DNA of 64,000 nt from Magnetococcus sp. PR-3 (GCF_036689865.1 NZ_JBAHUQ010000015.1:1-64000); one strand, 5' to 3'. Positions 39,884 to 50,407 are shown, counted from the stretch's first letter. Notes: generated by a model not told the origin, from the sequence alone. A program made the numbers and translations.

Positions 39884-42196
39884 TTAACTGTTATAGGTCC
39901 ATACCCCATCCCAATTGGGCATGGGGGAGAGCATAAGGTTGCGACACCGTGATAAGAGTGTAATGGCCGGCCCATACTGAATTTCTCCCTCCGCTGCATT
40001 TTGGAAGTAGCGTACAGCCCGGTCCCAGTTACCTATGCGGTAGGCTTCAAAAGCAATTTCATAATTCTCCATGGCAGCGTCAATGGCTTCGGATTGTTCG
40101 GTGTGGTGGTCATGGATGGCAAAGATCTTAGTGGGCATATGTTGGCCCCGCACCCGTATGATATCCACACAATGGCTTCTGAACTCACGTTGGCATTGAG
40201 ACAGCGTATTACCGCAGATCATGACATCTAACCGATAGAGTTTGGTTAAACTTTCAATACGCGCAGAAAGGTTAACCGGGTCACCAATGGCGGTGTAGCT
40301 CATACGCTTACTGGAACCAATATTACCAGTAATGACCGACCCGCTTGATACCCCAATACCAATGGTTAGGGGCTCTTTTTTTGCAGCTTGTCGGCGGGCG
40401 TTGAGCATTTTTAGCACAATCTGCATATCTACTGCGCACTGTACGGCATTGTCAGCGTCCTGGCCCGCACGATTGGGGGCGCCAAACAGTGCCATAACAG
40501 CATCACCAATATATTTATCCACCATACCTTTATGGTTGGTGACCACATCTTCCATGTAGGAGAAATACTCGTTAAGCATGGCCACGGTTTCTTCCGGGCC
40601 TAAGCGCTCGGTCAAAGAGGTAAAGCCCCGGATATCCGAAAAGAGTACACTGATGTCATCGGTTTGCTGACCGAGTAACAGCGGGTTGGCATCTTCTTCA
40701 GCCAGTTTTTTAACCAATTCACCATCCAGGTAGCGCACCATGGTGCGCTGAATGCTCTTCTCTCGGGTGATATCTTCCAGAGTTATAACCACCCCGGATT
40801 GGAAGCCTCGTTCATGGTAGAGTGACTTTAGCTTGATATTGAGGGTTAGCCACTCTTCGGTACCAACGTCGTAGTCTGCTTCCTGTAGCTGTTTCTCTTC
40901 TCCACTCTCCAGAGCGCTGAGAATCTCCTCGACCAACCACTCATTCATACCAGAGAAAAGTTTTGCCAGAGGAATGTGTGTCTCTGGCTCCAAGGTGACA
41001 CGGGTTAGTTTGCTCGCGGCTGGATTGATGTAGGTGACCAAGCCGTCTGGATTAACGGTGATAACACCATTGGTTAAGGTGCGTAGCACAGCTTCTTGGT
41101 TGGTCTTTAAGGTATGCAGTTGAGATAGGGCGTTCAAATTCCCCACAGAGAGGCCAGCTTGGGTGGCCATGGCCTGTAGGCGTTTTTCATCAACCAGTGA
41201 ATAATCACCATATTTACGGTTAAGGACTTCCAGCACACCAAGCCGGTTGCCTGTGGCATCATCAATGGGGGCCACCATCACATTGCGGCTACGGTAGCCA
41301 TTATGTTGATCACCAATGGGATCAAAACGGGGGTCATCATAGGCATCACGCAGGCGAACACACTCTCCCGTGCCGTAGACAAAACCAGGTAGACTCCAAT
41401 ACTCGGGAACCAGCTTTAGCTTAACGGATGTGCCACTGGTATGTGATATCTCCAGTGCATCATGTTCTGGGCGATGGATGTAAATACGCCCTGCGTGGGA
41501 TTCTGTAATATCTGTCGCAATTTCCAGAATGTTCTGTAGGCTTTGGTGCATTCGTTCCCGGCCTTCCGGGTCCAAATCCTCCATGTCCTGTAACATGAGT
41601 GGGGCTTTTAAACTTTCTGGGTTGAGCTGTGCGACCATGCCCAAGGCAAGGGCACCGGCCATCTTGAGTAGGGTTGTTGCCTCTTCGGTGCTTTCATCCA
41701 GATGGGGATTATCTAAAATCAAAACCCCTTTGCGATTACCCGGGTCGGTAATGGGCAGAGCCAGCAGGGCATCAATCTCTTCTCCCGTGGGCAGGTCAAT
41801 GTCCGCATCAAACCGTTCATCTTCATGGGGAGTGGCCAGTTTAAGAGGCTCATTTTCTTCCCATACCGCACTGACAATACCCCGTTCCGTAGTTGAGGGA
41901 ACGCTCAGACGTGTACCGTTGGTACTCCAACAGAAAATATCGGCATCCGTCATAAGGTAGAGGCGCCCACTGCTGACTTCAACGGCGGCTAAAGCTGGCT
42001 CTAAAATACGTCTCAGCTTTTCAGCGGGCTGTTGATCCAGCTGCCCGGACTGTACAGCAAAGAGCTCACTTAGTGCATGGGTGACCCGGTTAATATGTGC
42101 GGGGTTGCCATTACCAGTACGGATCTCCAGCTGTAAAAGCAGCTCAGCCAGAGCTGTGAAGGAGTAAGGTTGTGTCGTCACGTCTTGGTTTTCCAT
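39884..42196 (-). CDS. Class III adenylate cyclase with two GAF domains and a PAS domain, in the che operon
   Basis: 770 residues. GAF 1 is at about 60-190 and GAF 2 at about 220-365 (KLVPEYWSLPGFVYGTGECV, NVMVAPIDDATGNRLGVLEV). PAS is at about 375-490 (TLTNGVITVNPDGLVTYINPAASK, LEDITREK). The cyclase catalytic domain is at about 510-690. Metal Asp residues are in LFSDIRGFTS and YIGDAVMALFG, the adenine-selecting Lys is in MVDKYIGD, the Asp in TAIGDPVN, and the transition-state Asn/Arg in NLSARIE. A short helical tail (about 700-755) resembles a TPR. All catalytic residues for cAMP synthesis appear present. It is soluble, with no TM. The start overlaps the small CheW gene by 19 bp. Its position between CheW and CheR suggests cAMP output from, or input to, this chemosensory pathway. 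Confidence 0.92.
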   Translation of the reverse strand: MENQDVTTQPYSFTALAELLLQLEIRTGNGNPAHINRVTHALSELFAVQSGQLDQQPAEKLRRILEPALAAVEVSSGRLYLMTDADIFCWSTNGTRLSVPSTTERGIVSAVWEENEPLKLATPHEDERFDADIDLPTGEEIDALLALPITDPGNRKGVLILDNPHLDESTEEATTLLKMAGALALGMVAQLNPESLKAPLMLQDMEDLDPEGRERMHQSLQNILEIATDITESHAGRIYIHRPEHDALEISHTSGTSVKLKLVPEYWSLPGFVYGTGECVRLRDAYDDPRFDPIGDQHNGYRSRNVMVAPIDDATGNRLGVLEVLNRKYGDYSLVDEKRLQAMATQAGLSVGNLNALSQLHTLKTNQEAVLRTLTNGVITVNPDGLVTYINPAASKLTRVTLEPETHIPLAKLFSGMNEWLVEEILSALESGEEKQLQEADYDVGTEEWLTLNIKLKSLYHERGFQSGVVITLEDITREKSIQRTMVRYLDGELVKKLAEEDANPLLLGQQTDDISVLFSDIRGFTSLTERLGPEETVAMLNEYFSYMEDVVTNHKGMVDKYIGDAVMALFGAPNRAGQDADNAVQCAVDMQIVLKMLNARRQAAKKEPLTIGIGVSSGSVITGNIGSSKRMSYTAIGDPVNLSARIESLTKLYRLDVMICGNTLSQCQREFRSHCVDIIRVRGQHMPTKIFAIHDHHTEQSEAIDAAMENYEIAFEAYRIGNWDRAVRYFQNAAEGEIQYGPAITLLSRCRNLMLSPMPNWDGVWTYNS

Positions 42197-42570
42197 AAGG
42201 GGTAGAGATTCTCACCTTGTTTGATAATGCCTTCAAACCACTGTGTCAGTTGAAAAAAACTGATAGGCAGTGGGTAGACCGGGCAGTTTTCCAACGGGAT
42301 CATGCCTTCGACCTCATCAACGTACAGGCGTACATGTTGGTTTTGGCTAAACAGTACCAAAGCCACATCACCTGATTGAGCTAAACCCTGGCTAAAGTGG
42401 GTGGAAAGCTCAATGGGTTCCTGTTCACGCTGTATGAACATCTCATTACTGGTTTCAGCTTGGGCTGTTCGTGTGCCAACATGTTGTACAGAAGTTGCCG
42501 GAATTAAAAAACGGTAATCCGCCGCACGAACACATAAATAGTGACCACTTATACAAGAAGCATGGCTCAC
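42178..42570 (-). CDS. Small CheW-like coupling protein
   Basis: 130 residues, slightly short for CheW (about 150-165). It has a CheW-like beta pattern: GHYLCVRAADYRFLIPATSVQHV at the start and DVALVLFSQNQHVRLYVDEVEGMIPL in the second barrel. A hydrophobic end follows (WFEGIIKQGENLYPL). It is translationally coupled to cheA (4-bp ATGA overlap) and to the cyclase (19-bp overlap). It probably links CheA to a receptor, or to the neighbouring cyclase. Confidence 0.75.
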   Translation of the reverse strand: MSHASCISGHYLCVRAADYRFLIPATSVQHVGTRTAQAETSNEMFIQREQEPIELSTHFSQGLAQSGDVALVLFSQNQHVRLYVDEVEGMIPLENCPVYPLPISFFQLTQWFEGIIKQGENLYPLWKTKT

Positions 42571-45428
42571 GATACCGCTTCCGAAGCTTTGGCATACTCC
42601 AACGCCAGCCCAAGAACAGCCAGAGCATCCAGAATAATCACCACTTTACCATCCCCCATAACGCCAGCTCCGCCCACAGAGGGAATGGCTGCCAATGCAG
42701 GGTGAACTTCTTTAAACATAAGCTCTTGGCGGCGAACAAACTCATCAACCTCAATGGCGATTCGTTGTTGACCATGACCTAGAATAATGAGGGATAAGGT
42801 CACGGATGGTGCCTGCTCTTGGGGTTGAGGCGGTGAAATTTCCGCGCCCACAATGGTGCCCAAAGGAACCAGAGGGATAAAATCCTGTCCATCAAGCATT
42901 ACCCCTGGCACACCGTGCACCGTGGCCTTTTGCTGGCGGGGGACCACACAGGCTTTTCGCATATAATCTTCAGGAAAAGCCCAAAATTGGTCAGCTTGTC
43001 GAAGAATGACAACCCGCTGCATGGCGGTAGACAGTGGCATACGTAGGGTAAACGTGGTGCCTTTTCCAAACGTGGAGTCAATGTGTAGGGCACCCCCCAA
43101 TTGGGTGATGGTGGTCAGGACAACATCCATACCAACACCTCGACCAGAGGTCTCACTGATCGCCTCACGGGTTGAAAAACCCGGCTGCAATATTAACCGC
43201 ATGGCCTCGGCATCCGTCATATTGGTCGCAGTTTCTGGGGTAACCAGTCCTTTATCAATGGCTTTAGCTTTAATACGCTCTACATCTAGGCCGCGTCCAT
43301 CATCCTGAATGGTAAGAACAGCTTCGCCACCTTGTTGTTCCGCATGAATAGATAGAAAACCCAAAGCGGATTTGCCCTGTTGTTCCCGTTCATGAGGCTC
43401 TTCTAGCCCATGATCACAGCTGTTACGTACCATATGTAGAAGTGGATCGCTTAAGCTATCAACAATGCTTTTATCCAACCGAACGTCACCACCAGAGCTA
43501 TCAAATTTAATCTGTTTTTCTTGTGTCGTGGCAAGATCGTGCACAGTCCGGGTTAGACGTCCATATAGGAACTGTAGCGGTGCCATGCGTAGTTCAAGGG
43601 TGTTTTGATGTAAGAGACGCAGGTCACGGTGGATGCGATGAATTTGATCACGCATTTGGGTCAAAAGCGGGGTGGATGTCTGCTCGAGCTTGCAGCTGCT
43701 CTGTACGGCATCATCATGCAGCCGTTCGTTTAAACCACTCACCGCTGTGAGTAACTCGGATGCTTGATCAATCAGGGTGTTGACCGTACTGGCACGTACA
43801 CGCAGGGTTGTCTCTACGGTATTTCCACTGCTACTTTTTGGGGCGGCCTCTTGAGCCGGCTTTGGTGCTTGTGTAAAGCTAATCTGTGCTGCGTGTTCTG
43901 GGGTAATGTGTTTTAAATCGTGTAAACATTTACCGTCGGCATCGACTTCAGCCAACATGCCGCTGAGCTGCTCTGGACCGTGGGGGGTCATGAGTAAAAA
44001 TTCCAGCCCGGTCTCTTCATCTTGAAAGAGCGTACGGTTGGTAACAGAGAGTACTTCACGCAACCAAGTTACAAAGGTCTGCGCTATGTGGGCGTCCCGT
44101 TCTAAAAAGGCATGAACAATATAGATCTGCCAACCATCCCGTAAATGCTGTTCAATCTCTTGTATTTGGCTTTCTGTCAAAACCGCAACAAGTTCATCAT
44201 TAATACGGTGCTTGTCAAACAAAGGGGTGGGCTCGGCTGATAGGCTGACAGCTTGTACCGTTTCCCCGTCATCACAGGTCTCTTTGATCTGTTTGAGCAA
44301 CTCATCGGCAATGTCTGGGTCTAGGTCAGGATATTCTGGATCCAGCAGGGTTACACCATCGGCCAGTATGGAGAGCTCTTCTAACAGTGCTGTGGCCATG
44401 CTGGTCTGGCTTTCGTCAACCTTCCGTAACAGCTCTGCAATACGTAAGAAAATATCACCCATGCGTGGGGCACCCACCAGTTCACAGAGGCGGTGGAGTA
44501 GGGTCAGGGCTGGGGTGAGTGCGCGTACTTGCTCAAGGTTAGGATTGTTGACATCCAACGCGTGTAAATAGTCGGCAAGACCGTTGCCCTGTTTGGCCAA
44601 CTCTTCAAATAAGGGGCTGGCTACAGCCTGCAGGAAGGCCTGCTGTCCGGTTTCAAAGCCGGTCATCTCTGTAATTAGTTCAGTCTGCGCACCAATTTCA
44701 TGAAGTAGATCAATATACTGGCTAAGGGGACTGTCATCCCTTAAACAGGCCAGTTGAGACAGTTCATCCGATAACCCTTCAAAACCGACAACAGAAGCTC
44801 CGTGGGCCAGCTCTTCCGCATATTGACGGGCTTGGTTGCGGGCTTGGGCATCCTCTTCCAGCAATGCGGGTAGCAGGGGGAGTTGCTCAGAGAGGTTTTC
44901 AGCATAAAGGCTGATCATCTCATCATTGTCATCCAACGCCAAATCCTGTTCGGGCGTTTGTGTCGGCGTCTGGGGTTGAGGTTCCTCTATGGGGGCAACC
45001 GTGCTTGGTTCTGGCGCTTTGATGGCTGTAGCGGGTTCATTGAGAGAGGTGTAGAGTTTTTCTAATGTATTTACAAAGGATTGTGGTGCTTGGCCGTCTG
45101 ATCGGGTTTCCAGCCCAGACTCCCGTAATGCACGCAGTTCATCCACAGATTGAAGCAGTTGAGGATTAATCTCCGTGAGGTTGGGCAGTGTCCCATTGCG
45201 TACAAGGCCCAGTAGATTCTCTGCATTATGGGCAACCGTCTCCATGGCATGAAGACTCATGGCGCGTGAAAGCCCCTTTAGGGAGTGAAAGGCACGAAAC
45301 AGTGCGGCGATTTCATCATGGGCCAGATCTCGACTATTGCTTTCGAGCAAATAGGTTTCGATTTGCTCGAGATGCTCTTCTGTCTCAGCAGAGAATTCCT
45401 GCCATAAACTCTCAATGAAATCAGACAT
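42567..45428 (-). CDS. cheA: CheA chemotaxis histidine kinase
   Basis: 953 residues, long for a CheA. P1/HPt 1 has phospho-acceptor H48 (FRAFHSLKGLSRA). A second HPt-like helix bundle at about 170-290 (EELAHGASVVGFEGL) keeps a His but lacks the Lys-Gly pair. A linker and a P2-like region follow (about 400-530), then dimerisation (RVRASTVNTLIDQASELLTAV). The HATPase has its N box (LLHMVRNSCDHGLE), DDGRGLD, GFSTRE and GRGVGMDVV. The CheW-like P5 domain ends the protein. It phosphorylates CheB and CheY-type receivers under receptor control. It lies 9 bp after the stand-alone receiver gene and overlaps the CheW gene. Confidence 0.95.
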   Translation of the reverse strand: MSDFIESLWQEFSAETEEHLEQIETYLLESNSRDLAHDEIAALFRAFHSLKGLSRAMSLHAMETVAHNAENLLGLVRNGTLPNLTEINPQLLQSVDELRALRESGLETRSDGQAPQSFVNTLEKLYTSLNEPATAIKAPEPSTVAPIEEPQPQTPTQTPEQDLALDDNDEMISLYAENLSEQLPLLPALLEEDAQARNQARQYAEELAHGASVVGFEGLSDELSQLACLRDDSPLSQYIDLLHEIGAQTELITEMTGFETGQQAFLQAVASPLFEELAKQGNGLADYLHALDVNNPNLEQVRALTPALTLLHRLCELVGAPRMGDIFLRIAELLRKVDESQTSMATALLEELSILADGVTLLDPEYPDLDPDIADELLKQIKETCDDGETVQAVSLSAEPTPLFDKHRINDELVAVLTESQIQEIEQHLRDGWQIYIVHAFLERDAHIAQTFVTWLREVLSVTNRTLFQDEETGLEFLLMTPHGPEQLSGMLAEVDADGKCLHDLKHITPEHAAQISFTQAPKPAQEAAPKSSSGNTVETTLRVRASTVNTLIDQASELLTAVSGLNERLHDDAVQSSCKLEQTSTPLLTQMRDQIHRIHRDLRLLHQNTLELRMAPLQFLYGRLTRTVHDLATTQEKQIKFDSSGGDVRLDKSIVDSLSDPLLHMVRNSCDHGLEEPHEREQQGKSALGFLSIHAEQQGGEAVLTIQDDGRGLDVERIKAKAIDKGLVTPETATNMTDAEAMRLILQPGFSTREAISETSGRGVGMDVVLTTITQLGGALHIDSTFGKGTTFTLRMPLSTAMQRVVILRQADQFWAFPEDYMRKACVVPRQQKATVHGVPGVMLDGQDFIPLVPLGTIVGAEISPPQPQEQAPSVTLSLIILGHGQQRIAIEVDEFVRRQELMFKEVHPALAAIPSVGGAGVMGDGKVVIILDALAVLGLALEYAKASEAVS

Positions 45429-45437
45429 TATCGTGAC

Positions 45438-45854
45438 TTATCCAGCCAATGGAGGTAGACCCAGAGCTGCACGGGAGGCGGCGACAATATCGTGGCCTCG
45501 TTTATCTGCCAAATCCAGACTCATGGCGCCTGAAGGTTTGGCGATCACATCCGCAGCGCCTAGTTTACGCGCTTGTACCGCTTCTTCAGAGCCAACTTGG
45601 CCAACTGAAGAGACGATGATGGTTTTGAATTTACCCAGTAGGCGCAGGCGTTTAAGCATCTCAAGGCCTGTCATCTCGGGCATTTCAATATCCAGAAGAA
45701 TAAGGTCGGGTGTGTGTTCACGGACCATTTGTAGTCCAATCCGGCCATTCTCAGCTTCTGCAATAACAGAGAAGTCGTCATCACTTTCGATAATCTCTTT
45801 TACAATGGCTCGCATGATAAACGAGTCATCGACGATCAGAACTTTTTTACTCAC
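45438..45854 (-). CDS. Stand-alone response regulator receiver (CheB-receiver-like)
   Basis: 138 residues from a GTG at 45854, which has AGGTGA 5 bases upstream. The longer frame from 45974 would overlap cheB and has no such site. The acidic pair is in VLIVDDSFIMR, the phospho-Asp in LILLDIEMPEMTG, and the conserved Thr position is Ser (IIVSSVG). The Lys lies in VIAKPSG. The ending (KPSGAMSLDLADKRGHDIV) resembles the linker after CheB receivers rather than CheY. It looks like a CheB receiver without its esterase. It may act as the motor-directed output or as a phosphate sink of this pathway. Confidence 0.85.
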   Translation of the reverse strand: MSKKVLIVDDSFIMRAIVKEIIESDDDFSVIAEAENGRIGLQMVREHTPDLILLDIEMPEMTGLEMLKRLRLLGKFKTIIVSSVGQVGSEEAVQARKLGAADVIAKPSGAMSLDLADKRGHDIVAASRAALGLPPLAG

Positions 45855-45958
45855 GGTATCACCTGTTCCATTGGTTGAAAGGTTTGCCTTCCATAGCTTG
45901 TCGGATATGGGGCGCAAACCTGAAGAGCATTGGTACACAGTACGCTCTCCATGTAGAT

Positions 45959-47077
45959 CTATGGACCGTGGCAATGTTTAGCCATCCATTTAGCCAAGTG
46001 TCGACCGATGTGGGCGACATCTAAAATCCAGCTGCCCGGACTCTTCGCAATGGCTGAGTCAGGCATGCCTGAAATAACGGCAGTGTGGGGGGTCTGTACC
46101 ACCGTGGGGAACCCCCGTCGTGCCATATCTGCCAAGCCTTCTGCACCATCATCCCCCATACCTGTAAGCACAACCCCAATCGCACTGCTGGAAACCAGGG
46201 TAGAAGAGCGAAAAAGCAGGTTGGCTGCAGGGTGGTAGTTACCCGCATGTTGTTTGGGCCTAAGCTGAAAACCCGCCCGGTCCGCGGTACGGGCCAAAAT
46301 GGCATCTTGGCCACCCGGGAGTATATAGACGGTTTGTGGGTCCAGAGGTGTGTTAAAGGTGGCCTCTTCCACGGGATAATCCAGATCAAAACTTAGATTT
46401 TCGGCAAAACTATTGGTAAATGTAGCAGGCATATGTTGGGCAATAATGACGGGAACACGGGGCCTGCCCATCTCTTTAAGTAGAACGGGTAATGCTGCTG
46501 GGCCCCCGGTTGACGAACCAATAAGGATACACTGTAAATTGGCTTTGGGTTGATGTTGCCCCTGTTGCTCGTGCTCCAGCAGTTGTTGGGGGTCTGCAGG
46601 GATGGTGGTGACTGGCTGTCCAACGCTGCGTTGTTGGACTATTTGGCGGCTAGGCTGTTCTCTGTGCCTTTTGGCCCAGGCTTGCAGCTTAGGTATAAGC
46701 TCATTGTCAATACGGCTCATATCCAACGCCGCTACATTGCTCTTTTTAGACACAAAGTCGACAGCCCCCGCACGGAGTGCTTGAACCGTTGCATGGGCGG
46801 ATTCTGACGTATGGCTGCTCACCATAATAATGGGAGGTGCACTCTCTCCATGCTCTTCTAAAATATGACGAACAGCGGTTATGCCATCCATGGTGGGCAT
46901 TTCGACATCCATGGTGATGACATCGGGTTTAAGTGCGCGTACCTGCTCAAGCGCCTCTTCACCATTGGCGGCTTCACCCGCCACCTGAAGTGTGCTGTTA
47001 TCCACTTCAATCAGCTGACGCAAGATGGTTCGCATCATGCGGGAGTCATCCACAATCAAAATGGAGTAGGGGGTCAT
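45959..47077 (-). CDS. cheB: CheB chemotaxis methylesterase / response regulator
   Basis: 372 residues. The receiver (about 1-120) has ILIVDDSRMMR and VITMDVEMPTMDG. After a Gln-rich linker (about 145-180), the methylesterase domain has the catalytic Ser in IGSSTGGPAAL, His in IIAQHMPATFT and Asp in VVLTGMGDDGAEGL, plus VYILPGGQDAIL. It demethylates or deamidates MCP glutamates when phosphorylated by CheA. Its ATG overlaps the stop of the triple-CheW gene (ATGA). Confidence 0.95.
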   Translation of the reverse strand: MTPYSILIVDDSRMMRTILRQLIEVDNSTLQVAGEAANGEEALEQVRALKPDVITMDVEMPTMDGITAVRHILEEHGESAPPIIMVSSHTSESAHATVQALRAGAVDFVSKKSNVAALDMSRIDNELIPKLQAWAKRHREQPSRQIVQQRSVGQPVTTIPADPQQLLEHEQQGQHQPKANLQCILIGSSTGGPAALPVLLKEMGRPRVPVIIAQHMPATFTNSFAENLSFDLDYPVEEATFNTPLDPQTVYILPGGQDAILARTADRAGFQLRPKQHAGNYHPAANLLFRSSTLVSSSAIGVVLTGMGDDGAEGLADMARRGFPTVVQTPHTAVISGMPDSAIAKSPGSWILDVAHIGRHLAKWMAKHCHGP

Positions 47078-48507
47078 ACACTCTCTCCTACCTGGTTGGC
47101 CCCAGCGGCCAAAACTTCATTGGATAACAACCAATGGGGGCGCCCTTCTCGGCGTACGGTACCCAAAACACCTTGTGCTTCCAGATGATGTTCAATCGCT
47201 GATTCTGGAACGGCATGTACTTTAGGTGTGCCCTGAACAGCCAAGGCGATTAGTTTGGGGGGGGCGCCCGCAATAATATGACTACCTGCTTGAGCTTGGC
47301 CATCGCTGTAGAGACCAAAGAGTTTATGCGGGTTGCCCACAGGAACGACCTGTTCACCGACGCTAATCACCCCTTCAATCGCATGGTGATCAAATTGAGA
47401 ATTGGGCACCGGATCGGGCTCTTTCCACGGTAAAATACGCCAAGCACTCTCAAGTTTCATGCAGCAGCCCTCATCCCCAAGGTCAAAAAAGAGCATGCGA
47501 TGGGTTTGTTCTTGCTGATGCAAGTTGCTTTCGGTCTGTGAAAGCCCCCATTCGGTTAAGTGCTCAATCAGCCCTATATGCTCTAACGCTGTCAAATCAA
47601 TGATGGGTAAAGGGAGGGCGCCAGATCTTTGATAACATCCTGAGATGCCAGGTTCTCCCCGCATGAAATCACTGAGGGTGGTGCTTAGGGGGTTTTCCAA
47701 ACCCAAAATACGATCCACGATCAGACCAATTCGGAAGTCTTGGTGGTGTACAATAACCAGGGCTTGCTCTTCGGGCTGTATGGTCTGAGGCTGCTCTATG
47801 GTGGAGGGGCAGGGCGGTTTGCCGAGCAGCCAGCCAAGATCAAGTACTGCGACGGTCAGTTCTCTGAGTTCCAAGAAACCCGAGACCATCTGCGCGCCAT
47901 GAAAATTATGGCGCAGTGTCGGCAAGTGCATCACTTCAATAATATCAGTCAGTGGAATAGCCAGCGCTTCTTGGTTGAGCTCTACGACCATTAAACGGTC
48001 CCGTTGCTCTAACTGGCTGGGTTTATGACTGGTGACAGAAACATCAGGCACGATAAAGCTGTTATCACCGGCAACGGCGGCAATTTCCATCGCTTTAAGG
48101 TCAAGTATTGAGATGATTTGATCTTGGTAATGGCAGGATCCAATCCATGCCTTCCCCAGGTTTTGTTGTGGCTCACTGAGGGAAATATCCGGGTCTGTGC
48201 TCAGGCCCGTTACCATCGTAATCACTTGATCCACGCGTAGAGCAACACCCCAACCTGATTCGTCTCGATAACAAACCAGGGGGCTTTCTCTCCATTGAAC
48301 CATACACCCTTGTGCATAGGCTTTTAACTCAACCTGAAGCCGAATTCCCCCTCGTTCAGCGATCATGCCGTCTACGTAGGGGGGCAGAAGGGGGAGTTTG
48401 GTTATTGGCAGGGCATCACAGACCAGCTCGACCTGATCTACCTTTATGGCATAGGTGTAGATACCGGCTTTAACCAGTAGATATCGACCATCAGTTGCCG
48501 CGGTCAC
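47074..48507 (-). CDS. Triple-CheW-domain coupling protein
   Basis: 477 residues from a GTG at 48507, which has GAGG 7 bases upstream. The longer frame from 48651 would overlap the MCP gene by 160 bp. Three CheW-like domains are seen in order: about 5-150 ([17 protein letters not shown]), about 175-320 ([34 protein letters not shown]) and about 340-470 ([36 protein letters not shown]). Multi-CheW proteins scaffold receptor/CheA arrays. The product may organise a cytoplasmic or membrane array with the adjacent MCP. It starts 17 bp inside the MCP gene and is coupled to cheB. Confidence 0.85.
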   Translation of the reverse strand: MTAATDGRYLLVKAGIYTYAIKVDQVELVCDALPITKLPLLPPYVDGMIAERGGIRLQVELKAYAQGCMVQWRESPLVCYRDESGWGVALRVDQVITMVTGLSTDPDISLSEPQQNLGKAWIGSCHYQDQIISILDLKAMEIAAVAGDNSFIVPDVSVTSHKPSQLEQRDRLMVVELNQEALAIPLTDIIEVMHLPTLRHNFHGAQMVSGFLELRELTVAVLDLGWLLGKPPCPSTIEQPQTIQPEEQALVIVHHQDFRIGLIVDRILGLENPLSTTLSDFMRGEPGISGCYQRSGALPLPIIDLTALEHIGLIEHLTEWGLSQTESNLHQQEQTHRMLFFDLGDEGCCMKLESAWRILPWKEPDPVPNSQFDHHAIEGVISVGEQVVPVGNPHKLFGLYSDGQAQAGSHIIAGAPPKLIALAVQGTPKVHAVPESAIEHHLEAQGVLGTVRREGRPHWLLSNEVLAAGANQVGESV

Positions 48508-50260
48508 TTTGCGCCTCTGCCAATAGCTCTTCGGTTTCCTGATCTTGTTCTGCAATGCTGCTAATTTGTTCACTGCTTTGGCGGGCAATATCCACAAGGT
48601 TATGCATGGTTTGATCAATCTCTTCAGATGCCGCAGCATTTGATTGACCAATACGGTTCAGTTCACTGACGCGGGTATTCAGCTCAGCCACGGTCATCTG
48701 TTGTTGCTCCATCGCTGTGGCAATGGCGGTGACTAGGTTGTCACTACGTCGGGCGTTGGCGCCAATGGTCCCCATATTGGTGGCCACTTGATCCGACATC
48801 TCAACCCCCCGTTGTACCTGCTCATTGGCGCGTTCCAAGATGACACCGATCTCCTGGGTCAAATTACGCGTACCTTCTGCCAGTTTACGGACCTCATCTG
48901 CCACCACAGAAAAGCCTTTTCCATGTTCACCTGCACGGGCAGATTCAATGGCGGCATTGAGGGCCAGCATATTGGTTTGGCTCGCAATTTGTGTGATATC
49001 GTCAGAGATTTTATTGATTTTTCTGCTCTCTTCGGCAATACCACGAACAATGCCCGTCAGATCAATCATCATCTGGCTGCCATCTTCAACCATGGTGGCA
49101 ACATTTCGGGACTGTTCAGAAGCCATTTTGCTGCTTTCAGCAACTTCAGCAATGGCCTGTGTGCTTTGCGACAGAGATACGGCAACCTGTTTCAGGGCAT
49201 CCATCTGAGTCATGGCACCCGATGAAATTTGAGAAACGGCTTCACGGGCCTGGTTGGCCGCCATGGCCACTTGACGTGCACTCTCCATGGCCTTATCGGT
49301 CAATTCACTCATTTGGTTGGAGTTGGCCACCATGGTTGCTGAATTCTGACGAAGTACCTGCAGTGACCGAGCCATACCACCAATTTCATCCCCACGGTCC
49401 ATATCAGGAATGGTTGCTTCATACTCACCGTGGGCAATGCGGTCCATGACGCTGTGTAGTTTTTTTAGGCGGTTCGCAACAAGGTTGCTGATCATCAATG
49501 AAATAAACACGGCGATGGTCATGGTGATCAAGTTAGCAGGGGCAACCTGATAAAAGACCTGGGTGCCCATATCTTTGAGCTCTTGTACATTGATAACCAT
49601 CCATAAGGAGCCCCCCCCCTTATTACCGGTTGGTAAGATCAAATGAAGCTTCAGTTGCTCTTGATCAAAGTAGACGGTATCCCCCGCCAATTGCTGAGCG
49701 GTTGGGCGTTGGTTGGCTTTTAAAAGAGCATCGGCCTTTTTAACTTCGCTTCGGTATAGGGCGACTTCGCTGCCCCATTCCGCAATTTTTTCTTGAATTT
49801 TGGTGTGCCTAGGTGTACCAGGCTCTGCCTTTAATAGTGCAGGCTGTGCGGCCCGCATTTTATGTTGCAGGCCACTGATATAGCCCGGGTTCAGTATGCT
49901 GCGAAAGGTGTCGCCTTTTTGAGCGTCATAGACAATAGCAAAAGGCTCTTTTTTATTGTCTGTTTTGCCTGAAAGTTGGAAAAAAAGGAGATTTGGGTTG
50001 GCCTTATAAAGTTTGTCGGCTGAGCTCGTCAACAGTTGAGCATAGTTACCACCAGCCATGGCACTGCTCACACGGTTAAGAATAGGCTGCGCCCCAATAC
50101 GGCTTTGGTTGATCACCGACTGAAGAGCTCCATCGTAAGCTGAATAGTAACGTTCTAACCCTAGAACTAAGCTTAGCAAAACCAACAAAGCCACAGGGCT
50201 TAATAAAATGGTTTGTCTCAGGGTCAATCGTGCAGTCGGGGTTTGAGACGCATCAGCCAT
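48491..50260 (-). CDS. Methyl-accepting chemotaxis protein
   Basis: 589 residues from the ATG at 50260, with GGAG 6 bases upstream; an ATG four codons earlier lacks this. TM1 is at about 16-38 ([18 protein letters not shown]). A periplasmic domain of about 190 residues follows (helical, family not recognised; contains [12 protein letters not shown]). TM2 is near 240-262, then HAMP and a cytoplasmic signalling hairpin with the conserved tip [23 protein letters not shown]. There is no C-terminal receptor pentapeptide for CheR. As the only MCP in the che operon it is probably the operon's cognate receptor. Nine C in a row (49611-49619) encode a Gly-Gly-Gly run in the periplasmic part. Confidence 0.92.
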   Translation of the reverse strand: MADASQTPTARLTLRQTILLSPVALLVLLSLVLGLERYYSAYDGALQSVINQSRIGAQPILNRVSSAMAGGNYAQLLTSSADKLYKANPNLLFFQLSGKTDNKKEPFAIVYDAQKGDTFRSILNPGYISGLQHKMRAAQPALLKAEPGTPRHTKIQEKIAEWGSEVALYRSEVKKADALLKANQRPTAQQLAGDTVYFDQEQLKLHLILPTGNKGGGSLWMVINVQELKDMGTQVFYQVAPANLITMTIAVFISLMISNLVANRLKKLHSVMDRIAHGEYEATIPDMDRGDEIGGMARSLQVLRQNSATMVANSNQMSELTDKAMESARQVAMAANQAREAVSQISSGAMTQMDALKQVAVSLSQSTQAIAEVAESSKMASEQSRNVATMVEDGSQMMIDLTGIVRGIAEESRKINKISDDITQIASQTNMLALNAAIESARAGEHGKGFSVVADEVRKLAEGTRNLTQEIGVILERANEQVQRGVEMSDQVATNMGTIGANARRSDNLVTAIATAMEQQQMTVAELNTRVSELNRIGQSNAAASEEIDQTMHNLVDIARQSSEQISSIAEQDQETEELLAEAQSDRGN

Positions 50261-50407
50261 TGAAATCTCCATGGGCTATACCGATTATCTGAATCAGTGT
50301 TGCCTTTTATGCGGGTTCAGCCTGTGGGGTTAAGGTCGTTTGGTGTGTGCGCAGGCATATATGTGCGTTTATTTGCACCGATATGCCTACGCTACACAAC
50401 CGACCTA

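Noticed and set aside
45855-45974. N-terminal 40-residue extension of the lone receiver
   Set aside because: The extension has no receiver-like sequence and overlaps cheB. The GTG at 45854 has a well-placed AGGTGA and gives a standard receiver start.
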